A stretch of DNA of 64,000 nt from Sisyra terminalis (GCA_958496175.1 OY292279.1:2170001-2234000), one strand, 5' to 3'; positions 1 to 11,064 are shown, numbered from the stretch's first letter. A program made the numbers and translations. Notes: a model not told the origin generated them from the sequence alone.

Positions 1-1300
1 TCACCTGATAAAAGATTTGAGATCATTTTTAATGATTTTACAGGATATATACCGAAATATTCCAATACAATCGTACGTGACTACCAGAAATTGTAAATCA
101 AGATTGTAAGGTAAACTTTTTAGAGAAGAGCTTTGGAATTGCATTTAGATGAATATTAGGAATAAATAAAAAGAATCGAGAAGAAAAATTTTTAGATCTT
201 ATCCAAAATTCATGAAAATTACTTGGACCAACTAAAGTGACCTAATTCTCGACAGTGTAAGCGACTATGGTGTCAGATTTCATAAAAGCAACGAGAGAAA
301 CGTTTAATTTTAACTTCTCTAACGAAAAAATTCAATCGAAAGTATTAAATTATATTTTTAAATCATCTTTCGGTAATAATTTCAATTTATAACAAAAGGA
401 TAGGATTTTTTTTAAATTCATTAAAGACTTTATGAAATATAGATGTTTGGATTAGGCAATTAACATAACATCAAAGCTACGTGGGTTGCATATATGTACA
501 TGTAATTTATTATTCCCAATTGTCAAAGTTTAAAGCTTAAACTTATTTTATGATGTTATGACAGATATTTTAAGGAAAAACAAAATATTGATCCATCCAC
601 CTATCGAGTTTAAATCTTATTATATAATTTTACAGAACATATACAAGGTTCATCGGATGAAAATTCTTGAACTTAAGTCTAGTTTTGCGAAAATTAACAA
701 GAGCCACTATCGTGCCGCAATTCTCATAAAAAAAAACCCTTCAAAAGATCCCCTATTTCTTAAAATCAATGGGAGAAACGTTACAATTTACCTTTATTAT
801 CTAAAATATTTCAATGGAAACTTATTTAAAAAGTATATAATGTTATTTTTAAATCATTTTACTCTAATATATTCAATTTAGAACAGATTTAGAATAGATT
901 GAGATATAAATGTTTGGGTTAGGTATACTGCATAACATTAGTGCTACACTGGTTGCATATATAAATGTAATCTATATTTCTCAATTGTCAAAGTTTATGC
1001 CATAAACTATTTTATGAAGTAAAGTAATATACTTTAGGAAGGAAAAATGATATGATTTTAAATCTTATTCAATAATTTTACAGAATATATACCGAAAGAT
1101 TTCGATATAGATCAAAATTTCGAAGTAAAATTTGACTACCTGAAATAATCGGTTGAGATTCTGAGGAAAAATTATTAGGGAAGAACGTTGGAATTGAGAT
1201 CGGACGATAAACGAAAAGAATAGGACATCATAGTTTGGCGGTTTATTTCTTTTTCTTAGATTTTATCCAAAAATGAACAAGGAAAACCCCTGGGATTGAG
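1..1300. repeat. Diverged tandem repeat units, AT-rich, no gene seen
   Basis: Three imperfect copies of one sequence follow each other. The motif 'ttttacagaatatataccg' and close variants recur near 39, 630 and 1077. A second shared block around 'tgtttgggttaggta' recurs near 443 and 910, and a third ('gagagaaacgtt'-like) near 293 and 772. Spacing is about 450-590 bp with many indels, so the copies are old. I see no convincing coding region; open frames in it are short and of biased composition. Confidence 0.6.
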
Positions 1301-1741
1301 AATAGATAAAGAGTGAAGATTTTAGGGATTTATAATGGTAGGAAGTTACATTGGCAATCGAAACGTGGAAGGCTTTCAGGGCTTTCAGAGATTGATGACC
1401 ACAAAAAAACAGCAAAAATAAGACACACAAAAAACACTATTTTTATTAAAGAAAAACTTTTAAATCATTCAAGTATAACATTATTACCCACTCTGAGCTT
1501 ATGAATTGTAATCCACGTTTATATATGGTGTTTTCATCATCATATTGATGGGCTTCCAATCTTAAAGTCTCAATTTTCAAAAGAGTTGAAATAATATTAC
1601 CACTGAGCGAAAAAGTTTTATAACAACTATGTTTCTCTTTACTAATACAATTTTGATATGGATTAATTACTAATTTTTTCACATTTCGCTTTGGTTTTTA
1701 ATCTTTTTATCTGTAAAAAGTGCAAATGAATTACGAAAAGT

Positions 1742-2230
1742 TTAAAATTTAAAATTGATTTTAAAATTTACCGGTTCTGGTTTGGTGATTTTCATGTTTT
1801 TATTGCATTTGTGGATTGTGGTTTTTTTTTCGATCATTGATTGTTTCTTCGACTGAGGCCACCGCGGCGCGGCCAATTGGCTTAGTCTTTCGGACGCGAC
1901 GGCCGTAAGGGCTGCAGATTTGCACGGACTTACGTAATTCGGCGGCGGTACGTACTTGGAGGTGGTCAAACGCGGCAGTGCCAAATTGCGCACCCGTTCC
2001 GATGGGATTGCCGTCAGGGCTTCCGGTTTGCAGCCACTGTTGAATGCCATATTGGGATTATACTTGGGTGTGATTTTCCAACTGTATGGTTCGGAAAGTC
2101 TTGAGCCGGACCGCTTTTTCGTTTGCTCCAAAACAAGAACGGATTTGATAATTTCGGTGAGTTCTCTGGACGTGGTTAGTGATGCTTCCGTGTTGAATTG
2201 AAAATCGTTTTCAGTTTCGTTCAGAAGCAT
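1742..2230 (-). CDS. THEG-repeat (sperm microtubule-associated type) protein
   Basis: A 162-residue frame on the minus strand, clearly more GC-rich than its flanks. Two repeats dominate: 'CKPEALTAIPSERVRNLALP' (about residues 67-86) and 'CKSAALTAVASERLSQLAAP' (about 103-122), each followed by R and a polar segment. This SER-x-x-x-LA-x-PR pattern is that of the THEG family (testicular haploid expressed gene; SPMAP2), which in mammals is sperm-specific and microtubule-associated. The start at 2230 is the first ATG of the frame. The C-terminal end is uncertain: a good donor (intron from 1771 downward) and a pyrimidine-rich acceptor (exon from 1710 downward) would replace the last 9 residues with about 15 others ending at 1663. 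The gene is divergent from DDX43, about 690 bp away. Family assignment is from the visible repeats; the sperm role is inferred from the family. Confidence 0.65.
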   Translation of the reverse strand: MLLNETENDFQFNTEASLTTSRELTEIIKSVLVLEQTKKRSGSRLSEPYSWKITPKYNPNMAFNSGCKPEALTAIPSERVRNLALPRLTTSKYVPPPNYVSPCKSAALTAVASERLSQLAAPRWPQSKKQSMIEKKTTIHKCNKNMKITKPEPVNFKINFKF

Positions 2231-2922
2231 GTTCGGTTTTGATGTTTTGTTATTTTTTTTTTTAAAGAGGTACGAAGAAATTTAGAGAGTTTGCCAAAAA
2301 AAAATCATCTTTTCCAAAAAAATTCATGTTCCCAACAAAAATCATGTTTTTTGCATAACTTTTTAATATCCATAGAAACTCTACAATCGGTTTTTTGAAA
2401 TTATTTTTGTCAATAATGATTTCATCATCTTTGAATTCAAATCAACCGCGCCAATAAAAAACTTTTAGTTCCGGTTTTCTACAGCGGCAGCGCTGAAGTC
2501 AAAAACATGATAATCATTGTTTTTATGACCGTTTCACCGGTTTGAATTAAATTAAAATAATTTACCTAAGTAATAAATAAATAATTAATAATAAACCAAA
2601 TAATTAATGCCATTTTGGCAACCGGAACCGGTAATTAATTAATTGCTCAAAATTTATCATTTTATATTGGCATAAGATATAATTTTCAGTTGGCCATGTC
2701 TGGTGTTTAACATTGGACAGTACCTCAAGTGTTTTTTTAGTCTTAAGCACTTTTAATTGATTTTATGTGAGAAATTTTGCATTTATGTAAGGAATTTCGG
2801 AAGAAAATTGTTATTTTAAAGCTCCTCTTACTTCAGGTATATTAGTTTTATGTTTTAATCAATTTATTTCACTTGAAAACTTGCATTGAAAAATGTTTAC
2901 ATTTTAGAGGTTAAGCGAGAGC
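2231..2922. promoter_or_regulatory. Intergenic region between divergent THEG-type and DDX43 genes
   Basis: This AT-rich spacer must contain the 5' regions of both flanking genes. No coding frame or repeat is convincing. The sequence just before the DDX43 ATG contains 'ttacattttag' ending near 2908, a possible acceptor of a 5'UTR intron, so the true DDX43 transcription start may be well upstream. No clear TATA box was picked out. Confidence 0.35.
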
Positions 2923-4971
2923 ATGTCGGGTTGGGATTCCACTGAGGCGGATGGCGGCGAAAGATATAACCGGCAAAGCCGGCAATTTTCCAATAGTCAG
3001 CGAAATCAACGTGGCTTTCACAATCGAAATAATCGACAATCAAACAATTGGCGAACGGAGTCATCCAATTATTCCAACAGTGGCGAAATGGAGGCGATGA
3101 ACTCCTGGGGGGATGATCCAACCCCCAAACCAAAACCCACTTTTCAACGTCGTCGTCGCACCGACAACGATCAAGTGACCCAAATCGAGGTCCCCTCCAA
3201 CAAAGTTGGTCTAATAATCGGACGTGGTGGTGCGAAAATTCGTGAAATCCAAGAACTAAGCCACGCGGAAGTCAAAATTAAACGTAACGATGACGGCGAC
3301 GATGAATTCATGACACAAATTGAAATTATCGGCGAAGAAGAAGGAATCAAACGAGCTCAACAACTCATTTCCGAATTGACGCAGGAACGTAAACCCAACC
3401 ACTTCCACGAGGCCAAACCAAACGAAAACGCCGACGAAGTCGATCCGCACCAGGTGATCGATTGGAGCCAAATGAAAAAAAACTACGAGGAAGACACGAA
3501 AAAATTCTGGGCGAAACTCCCGGAAATTGTAAAAAACTTCTATCACGAAGATCCCCAAGTGGCCGCCATGTCCACCGAAAAAGCCGCAGCGATTCGTTCG
3601 CAAAACAACCACACAACCGTTAGTTTCGTTTTCAACGGTGAGCACTCCACTAAAATACTGAATCCAATCGAAAATTTCGAACAATGTTTTCGACACTATC
3701 CGGAAATTTTGCACGGAATCAAGGCAATGGGATTTGAGAAGCCATCACCGATTCAAGCCCAAGCGTGGCCTGTACTCCTAAGTGGCCAGGACTTGATTGG
3801 CATCGCCCAAACTGGCACGGGGAAAACGCTCGCCTTTCTGTTGCCCGCTTTAATACATATCGAGGGACAATTAACGCCACGGTCGCACCGCAGTGGACCG
3901 ACCGTGTTGGTGTTGGCGCCCACTCGGGAACTGGCTCAGCAAATTGAAAAGGAGGTGAAAAAGTACAACTATAAGGATATGAAAGCTGTGTGTATTTATG
4001 GCGGCGGTAGCCGCCGAGAACAGGTAGCAATTTGTACAGCAGGCGTGGAAATTGTTATCGCCACACCTGGACGACTTAGTGATTTAACCGTAGCGGGGCA
4101 TATCGATTTAAAATCGGTCAGTTACCTGGTGTTGGATGAGGCTGATCGAATGTTAGACTTGGGATTCGAGCCACAAATTCGTAAAATTCTGTTGGATATT
4201 CGTCCCAATCGGCAAACGGTGATGACCAGTGCTACGTGGCCTCCAGGTGTTCGACGTTTGGCGCAGTCGTACACTCAAGATCCGATTCAAGTGTGCGTCG
4301 GTTCTTTGGATTTGGCCGCCGTTCATAGTGTCGTACAAACAATTGTCGTTTTGGACGACAACGATGAATACAAGTACAATGAGGTAAGATTTCTGAGAAT
4401 TTAATATGAATACTTTAATATCGTTTTCATATAGCTTTTAGAATTTTTCAATTCAATGGACCAGGAGACCAAAGTAATTGTGTTTTGTGGGAAAAAAGCA
4501 CGCGTCAATCATTTGGCTAGTGAATTGTGTCTGAATGGAATTAATTGTCAGACGATTCACGGCGATTTGGATCAAAGTGATCGGGAACAGGCGTTGGTCG
4601 ATATTGCTTCGGGAGCGGTGCAGATATTAATTGCCACGGATGTGGCGGCACGAGGAATTGACATCTCGGATATTACGCACGTGATTAATTATGATTTTCC
4701 GCGTAATGTCGAGGAATATGTGCACCGGGTCGGACGAACGGGCCGTGCCGGACGTAACGGCGAGGCCATTAGTTTTGTAACGCGCGGCGATTGGGGTAAT
4801 GCCAAAGAGTTGATTGCCATATTGGAGGAGGCTAATCAACATATACCGGAGGAGTTGTACAATATGAAGGAGAGGTACGAGGCGTTTCGGGAGCGTCGAC
4901 AGCAAGAAAAAGCAGCACTTGGTGGAGGTGGCGGACGAGGTGGAGGATTTAGAAGTCGACAACGATGGTAG
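2923..4971 (+). CDS. DDX43: KH-domain DEAD-box RNA helicase, DDX43 type
   Basis: Exons 2923-4383 and 4435-4971, joined in phase 0 across a 51-bp GT-AG intron, give 665 residues. The N-terminus is Asn/Arg/Ser/Gln-rich, then comes a KH domain (about 85-150) with the GxxG loop GRGG. The helicase core follows: Q motif GFEKPSPIQ (about 270), motif I AQTGTGKT (about 295-302), PTRELAQQ, TPGRL, DEAD (about 405), SAT (about 436), then in exon 2 ARGID (about 559) and HRVGRTGRAG (about 584-593). The C-terminus is Gly-rich (GGGGGRGGG). A single KH domain fused to a DEAD-box core is the architecture of DDX43/DDX53, ATP-dependent RNA helicases linked in animals to germline RNA and piRNA work. All catalytic motifs look intact. 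The poly(A) signal and gene end are drawn into a large inverted duplication (separate entry). Confidence 0.93.
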
Positions 4972-4993
4972 TTTAGATTGGTTACCTGGACAA

Positions 4994-6008
4994 GACTACG
5001 ATTCTTCCGACGGATTCTTATAGATTGCGACGAAAAAAAAAACGAAAATGAAGAATAAAATTTTTCGATATGACTCGTTTATTTTGAAAGTGGCGCAAAT
5101 CCATTTCTGTGATTCTTCTTCTTGTAACTAGAACCAAAGTATGTTAATTATTTAACTGCTAAGATTTCAGAAATTACTGATTTTAACAAAAACGCCAATT
5201 ATTCCTTCCTCCTTAGTATCTCATGTTTCTATGGTTAAAAATAATAACTCTATAGGGATTGTTCTGGAAATGGACTAAACTCACTTTCAAAATAAACAAT
5301 TCATATCTCGTTTAGTTTACGAAATATCGACCCCTAAAAAATGGAAAAACTAATTTTTTACTCTGGTTTTAGACGGATTTCTCAAGATTTTCATGAAAAA
5401 AAACCGCAAATGTTTACAACCGTAGCTCCACCAATTATTTTTGTGCTAAAGAAACTATAAACAAGGATTCCAGGGGCGAAGTCCATTTTGCATTTTCCAC
5501 ATTGCATTTTCGATTTTGTTTTTAATTTAATTCGCCAGTCAGTCAGACTAAAGATAAATAAACATCTCATCTTTCCTTTTTTTTTGGGGGGCTTCGCCCC
5601 TGAACCTCTTGTTTATGTTTTTTTTTGCACAAACAATTGATGGAGCTACACTTGTAAATATTTGCTTTTTTTTCATGAAAATCTTGAGATATCCGTCTAA
5701 AAAAATCAATTAATTTTTCCATTTTGAGGGATCGATATTTCGTGAACTTAGCGGGATTTACTTTGAAAGTGAGTTAAGTCCATTTCAAGAACAATTCCTA
5801 TTGGCGTTTTTGTTAACAACTAAAATGAAATCAGTAATTTGTGAAAACTTAGCAGTTAAATAATTAACATACTTTGTTCTAGTCACAAGAAGAAGAATCA
5901 CAGAAATGGACTTACGCCACTTTCAAAGTAAACGAGTCATATCTAAAAATTTTATTCCTCATTTATAAGAATCCGTCAAAACATCGTGGCGCCGAAAGAA
6001 TTGTAGTA
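4994..6008. repeat. Large inverted duplication (hairpin) including the DDX43 3' end
   Basis: The left arm (about 4994-5480) is repeated in reverse complement at about 5595-6008. Shared blocks in order are 'gacggattctta', 'gaataaaattttt', 'atatgactcgttta', 'tatgttaattatttaactgc', 'acgaaatatcga', 'tctcaagattttcatgaaaa' and 'caggggcgaag'. The right arm lacks about 60 bp found in the left. The central loop (about 5485-5590) holds a stretch ('gcattttcga...ttaatttaattcgc') shared with the palindromic element copies near 12.7 and 23.5 kb. Each arm contains a copy of a 220-230 bp MITE (5073-5297 and about 5729-5936) that occurs alone near 32.5 kb. The arms start inside the DDX43 3'UTR, so the duplicated sequence is not only mobile DNA. 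Confidence 0.85.
5054..5059 (+). terminator. Poly(A) signal AATAAA of DDX43
   Basis: AATAAA lies 83 bp after the DDX43 stop codon, immediately before the MITE part of the inverted repeat. A mirrored copy lies near 5953 on the minus strand. Confidence 0.6.
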
Positions 6009-6321
6009 CCCCCGCTACCTGTATTAATATTCGGGGACAAAATACTTTCCTAAATTAGGGGATTCGTCTCGAAAATATTTTTTCCGCTGGTATTAACAAG
6101 TATTACGTATTTAAAAGGTTTTCCATCAAAATAATTTATTTTGTTGACATAAGTTTGTTGTTTTTTTTTTATTATGTAAAAATAGGAATATAATTTATGT
6201 TTGTATTGAATTACTTTAGATTTAATTGAATTGTGATACAATTTAACAATTTTTGGTGTAAATAACCACTTTATTTTTCTATTTTTGTAATAAAAAAAAT
6301 TATTAAATCATTTCAAAAATA

Positions 6322-6335
6322 GCGCCAAATGGCGC
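6322..6335. promoter_or_regulatory. Palindrome GCGCCA-AA-TGGCGC upstream of SRP19
   Basis: A perfect 6-bp stem with a 2-bp spacer, 117 bp before the SRP19 start codon and in otherwise AT-rich DNA. Similar GGCG-containing sequences lie upstream of LEO1 and COPS8, so a shared promoter motif is possible. This is inference only. Confidence 0.3.
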
Positions 6336-6451
6336 GCTTAAATTTTGCGCTAATATCCGATGCAATCCGAAATTATCAACGAAGATACGTCACTTGACAA
6401 GCTGTTTCAATTTATAACCTTAAATATTCCAAAAGATTTTCATTGAAGAAA

Positions 6452-6959
6452 ATGTCTTTTGGAACGGTTCTTGGTACGTGGAACGATGAAAGAACACACA
6501 CCGATAAGGAACGGTATGAATTATTACCAAAAATGTACACTTTTAAGTAATATTTTGATATTTTTGTTATCCAGATGGATTTGTATATATCCAGCATATA
6601 TTAACAGTAAAAAAACGTTAGCCCAGGGCCGTAAGATTAATAAGAGTAAATGCGTGGAAAATCCCACATATCAGGAGATTTACGATGCTCTATCGACCAC
6701 CGGATTGCAAGTTGGTGTGGAAAATAAGCTATACAGTCGAGAACGTAGTAAGGAACCACAATTTCGTGGACGTATCCGTGTGCATTTGAAAAACGATGAT
6801 GGTTCACCAATCAAAGACGAATTCTCCACGCGTGATAGCCTTTTAGAATATGCTGCCCTAACAATTCCGAAATTGAAGTCGCGACAAGTCCATACCCAGC
6901 CAGCTAGTGGTAGCGGAGCTACAAGTAAAAAGGGCAAGGGCGGCAAGAAACGACGATGA
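6452..6959 (+). CDS. SRP19: Signal recognition particle 19 kDa protein
   Basis: Exons 6452-6513 and 6575-6959 (61-bp intron, splitting an Arg codon after two bases) encode 148 residues. The join yields DKERWICIYPAYINSKKT at the domain start, matching the family's highly conserved RWICIYPAYLN block. ENPT...EI, YSRE, FRGRIRV and a basic Lys/Gly-rich tail (KKGKGGKKRR) follow, all family hallmarks. SRP19 binds helices 6 and 8 of SRP RNA and is needed for SRP54 loading, with particle assembly partly in the nucleolus. Human SRP19 is 144 residues, so length fits. The first ATG after 6440 gives the spliced frame; the unspliced frame from 6459 is not the real protein. The 3' end is 68 bp from the stop of the convergent secreted-protein gene. 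Confidence 0.93.
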
Positions 6960-6989
6960 AGAATATAAAATTTTTGTATTTACATGTCT

Positions 6990-6995
6990 AATAAA
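6990..6995 (+). terminator. Poly(A) signal of SRP19 (AATAAA tandem)
   Basis: A run of overlapping AATAAA/ATAAATA units begins 31 bp after the SRP19 stop codon, inside the 68-bp gap to the opposing gene. Confidence 0.6.
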
Positions 6996-7027
6996 TAAAT
7001 AAATAAATATGGGTTATAAATATATAT

Positions 7028-8584
7028 CTAATTTTCTAAGTTATTATCAATTTCAGACACTTCCGCAGCTGGTGGCAATTCAGTCGTGGTGGATTGTTCT
7101 TCTACGAATTCTTCGGTTGTTGGCGGTGAATTCGTAGCGTTTTCATCGTGAATTGTGTCGGGTGGTTGTACAATCGGTTGAGCGGCCGACTGGCGTGCTT
7201 CTAGTCGTTCCCGATGTCGTCGTGGAATAATTCGATGCCGACGAGGAATATCATCAATATTACGATGACGATGTCGTGTTCTCGCTTCAATTTCCGCTTC
7301 GTGCGCCCGTTCTCGATTTCTAGTTTCAATTTCGGATGCATGCGCCCGTTCTCTTGCTTCGGCTGCATGAATTTCACTTTCGTGATGCACCACTTCTGGA
7401 TTTTCAATGTGATGATGTTCGTGGTGATGTTCATGAACTTCGGGAGTTGGTGTTCGATGACGATGTCGCCTCAATGGACGACGGCGTCGATGTAAATGTC
7501 GTCGTGCTTGTCCTACCACAGGATCAGCCTCTTCTTCTTCTTCGGCAACCACTTCCGAAGGATTCGACTCTTCCACCACCTGATCCGTTTCGGTGGCACT
7601 TACTTTTTGTTTACCAGCCGTGGCTCGAAGTTTTGCCGTCAACTCTCGAATCTTTTCCTGTAAAGTAACCGTAGCTTTTGGGGTTGCTTCTTGTACTGGC
7701 GTTTCGGGCTTAGTTGCCCGAATTCGATTGGCCATTTGTAAAAGACGGGCTTGTATATCTTTTATTGAAGTTTGAGCCTCTTTGACCGATTGATCTCCAG
7801 ATTGATGACGAGCAACAAATTCGTTAAATCTTTGTTTAGTTTCTTGTACCAAGTCTTGAACCGATTGGAGAGTTACGGGGGAAGATTTTTTTGTTATTGC
7901 TGTAACTTTTCCACGGTTTTTTGATGTTTCTGCATCTACACTTTGCAATTCTACCACTTCATTTACTTGACTTTCTAGGGCAATCATATTCGGATTGGAT
8001 TCGCCAACAATATCGGATGATTGGGTTGTTGATTGTTGCTGGTCTGGTGTGGCTTTTTCCAAGTCACCACCGATTGTTGTGTGCGCTGAATCGGTGAAAT
8101 TAAGAAAACGCGGAGCTGTGGTTACGGTAATATCATCACTAGATGCTTCATTATCAGATCTGGGCACTAGGGAATAAATGGTGAAATAAATTTTCAAATA
8201 CTATTACAATCCTTGTGGTTATACCTCGAATTTTTGATTCAATTGAATCATCAATAATTAAATTAATATCAAAAACTTTTGCATTAGTTTTCATCGTTTC
8301 CCGACATTCAATATCTTCCGAATTGGAACCATTAAATTTCCGCATTAGACAATAACATTTTTCTTCGAGTTTATCAAAATGTGGCTCTCCATAGCAAGTT
8401 TTGCATAAATTTGTACAGTGATTTATAGCATTTCCCAGTTTATTTTCGTCGTTATTAATTGGAATCCCAAAAATATCTACAAAACAATTAAAAATATTAA
8501 ATCAAAAATTAAACTTTAATGCTGTTGGTACTTACTTGTAACAATGCCAAATATTAATAATACTCGAAGCATTATGAACCACAT
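7028..8584 (-). CDS. Secreted Cys-knot-like N-terminus plus His/Arg/Glu-rich repeat protein, unknown function
   Basis: Three exons on the minus strand (8584-8536, 8476-8225, 8166-7028) joined at GT-AG sites give about 479 residues. The N-terminus MWFIMLRVLLIFGIVT is a clear signal peptide. Exon 2 carries all six mature cysteines, spaced C-x3-C-x2-C-x12-C-x-C-x14-C. After that there is no cysteine. A Ser/Thr/Gln-rich stretch is followed by a predicted coiled coil (about 185-300), an acidic EEEEEAD block, an Arg/His-rich block (RRHLHRRRRPLRRHRHR), a His cluster (HEHHHEHHH) and three tandem repeats of 13-14 residues of the type AEARERAH. The acidic Thr/Pro-rich tail ends at 7028. I do not recognise the family. 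A secreted or cuticular/egg or seminal protein is conceivable, but nothing proves it. It faces SRP19 tail to tail. Confidence 0.7.
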
Positions 8585-8935
8585 TGTGAATTTTAGATAT
8601 AAAACTAATCGAATAATACAAAAATCCAATTGAATTTCATTTTTATAGTACAAATGTTTAACTTTAAAATTGCTGACTATTTTTTTTTTCCTCCAAGTTA
8701 TGTTCTACTTTTAGTAATATTAAATAAAAATAATCAAATACTTTCTCAATATTTATTTTTAAATATTTTTACACACAAACAATTGTAGCAATGCAAACAA
8801 TTCTACGTAAAAAACTAATTTAATTATTACGCAATAATAAAGTTAATCAATTATAAACGTTATAAACTTTAAAATTTTGAATTAGCGCTTACTAAATTGT
8901 GATCGTTTTTATCGACATTTCAAAAATGGTGTCGT

Positions 8936-8946
8936 AAGATGGCGTC
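8936..8946 (+). promoter_or_regulatory. AAGATGGCGTC motif upstream of LEO1
   Basis: This 11-mer closely resembles the known YY1/Pho core (AAnATGGCGGC) and lies 97 bp before the LEO1 start codon in AT-rich DNA. Position and composition suggest a core-promoter element; no expression data support it here. Confidence 0.3.
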
Positions 8947-9042
8947 TTTTATTTTTGGCAATGGTTTATTGAGGTTATTTGGAAAAATACTTTTAGTATT
9001 ATTGTTTATTAATTTGGTGTAAATAAATAAACATATTGTACA

Positions 9043-10979
9043 ATGTCATCGGATTCAGAGTCGAATTCTAGCCGTGAAGCAAGTCCTGCATCTAGTGTAA
9101 AATACCACGAACCAGTTCCAACTCCAGGATATGGCCTGGAACGTGAATCCCGGTCCCGGTAATTTTTTTTCAATTTCTCCATGAAAATCCATCGTTTTAC
9201 ATGGAATTTCAGTTCTAGATCCAATTCCCAGGCAAGAAGTCGAAGTAGGTCGGGATCGGGATCCCAATCTTCACGTAGATCCGGATCTCAATCTAGCCGA
9301 TCACATTCCGGAAGTCCAGGTCGACAAGGAAGCCAATCTCCTGTATCAAATCGATCACGATCTCGATCCCAATCACCAGGTGGTTCACCCCGTTCAGGCC
9401 AATCCAATAGATCTAGATCATCGTCACGCGACTCCAAACATTCGGAAAGATCACAAACTTCACAAACGTCCCGACAATCACGAAAGCGATCTAGATCGCG
9501 AGAATCTAATGTATCGGCTAAATCTAAAGCTTCACAAGAATCAAATCGATCCGGTTCTCAAGTTTCACACCGTTCCCGATCGAATTCCCAAGAATCACAA
9601 CGATCACGTTCCCGATCAAGATCCAGGTCTAGATCCCACTCCAAATCAAGGTCAAGATCACGATCCAAGTCTCGATCGAGGTCTCGATCACGATCTCATT
9701 CTAAAACACCGGAAAAAGCTCGATCTAGGTCTCAATCTCGTGAATCCGATGTGGTTAAGACAATTAAAAAAAAGAATTTAATTGATTCGGATAGTGAAGA
9801 TGAAGAAAAACCTTCTGCTACGGCTGAGGCATTGTTTGGCGACGCCGATGACATCAGTAGTGAAGAAGAAGAAGAAGAAGAAAATGAACAAAAGTCTCAA
9901 AAACAAGTAGATTCCGATGAAGATAACGTGCGACGTGGTGCATCCGACGATGAAAGACGTGACGAGCGCAGCGACCGAGAATCAAACAAAGATGACGTGT
10001 CCGATCGGGATGAACCCGAAGAACCTCGAGAACCTGTCGAACAAGAACCGGAAACAATTCCTGAAACTAGAATCGACGTTGAAATCACTAAAATCACCAC
10101 CGATCTCGGGAAAGACATCCACTTTGTTAAACTGCCAAACTTCCTTTCAGTGGAAACACGACCTTTTGATCCGGAAACCTATGAAGACGAAATCGACGAA
10201 GAGGAAACCCTCGACGAGGAAGGTCGTGCCCGATTGAAACTCAAAGTCGAAAATACAATCCGTTGGCGGGAAATTTTCGACAAAGACGGCAACGTATTGA
10301 AAGAGTCAAACGCACGATTTGTTAAATGGTCCGATGGAAGTCTAAGCTTGCATTTGGGCTCGGAAATATTTGACGTTTATAAGCAACCACTGCAAGGTGA
10401 TCATAATCATTTATTTATTCGGCAAGGAACCGGTTTACAGGGACAAGCGGTTTTCCGCACCAAACTCACATTCCGGCCGCATTCTACGGAAAGTTTCACG
10501 CATCGTAAAATGACACTGTCGTTGGCGGATCGTTCATCGAAAACGGCCGGCGTTAAGATGATTTCCGCCGTCGGAAAAGATCCAGATCAAGATCGCAAAT
10601 CGTTGTTGAAAAAGGAGGAGGAAAAGTTGAAACAAACACCGCGAACTAAACCAACGCGGCGGCGGGGTGAAGGTGGTAGTGGAGCGCGGGCGTCCAACGG
10701 AATCGGTGGCAATGCTTATCGCGAAGAAGAGGCCAGCGACGAGGAGGGCGCAATTTCTTTGAATGCTATCAAAAATAAATATAAATCCGGCTCGAATGTT
10801 ACACCCAAAGGTATTCGTTATAGAATAAATGAATTTTTTTTAATAAAAATTAAATTTTAGGTGGAGCAATTTATTCGTCAGATGAAGAAGGCTCCGATGT
10901 GGATACAAGTCGACATCGTCGCGTTGACAAAACCAAAGCCCTTAAAGATTCCGACGAAAGTTCCCAGGAGAGTGATTAA
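9043..10979 (+). CDS. LEO1: RNA polymerase II-associated Paf1 complex subunit LEO1
   Basis: Exons 9043-9158, 9213-10810 and 10861-10979 (introns 54 and 50 bp) encode about 610 residues. Residues about 40-195 form a very long Arg-Ser dipeptide domain (SRSRSRSRS runs). An acidic Asp/Glu/Ser stretch follows (about 205-285), then the conserved LEO1 domain (about 295-500) with [52 protein letters not shown] and HLFIRQG, then a basic Lys/Arg segment and a Ser/Asp-rich tail. LEO1 is part of Paf1C, which travels with RNA polymerase II and promotes elongation and histone modification; the Drosophila orthologue is Atu. The RS-rich N-terminus differs from the purely acidic human N-terminus. The 3' end faces DNALI1, with 85 bp between stop codons. 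Confidence 0.95.
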
Positions 10980-11064
10980 TTATGATTGTAAAAAAAGTCG
11001 ATAATATTTAAGCAAAAAAAAAAAAAATAGGATTTAATTACAAGAGGACTACGTTTGTATTGGA

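Noticed and set aside
558..881. 107-codon open frame on the plus strand
   Set aside because: It lies within diverged tandem repeats, has biased Lys/Ile/Tyr content and no family features.
1446..1682. 78-codon minus-strand open frame downstream of the THEG-type gene
   Set aside because: Its first codon is GTG, no family motif is visible, and the plausible splice from the THEG-type gene enters a different frame that stops at 1663.
3256..3714. 152-codon minus-strand frame inside DDX43
   Set aside because: It is the antisense shadow of the conserved KH-helicase coding exon.
5989..6010. TGGCGCCGAAAG resembling a retroelement primer-binding site
   Set aside because: No LTRs, no coding remnants, and the segment is the end of the inverted duplication.
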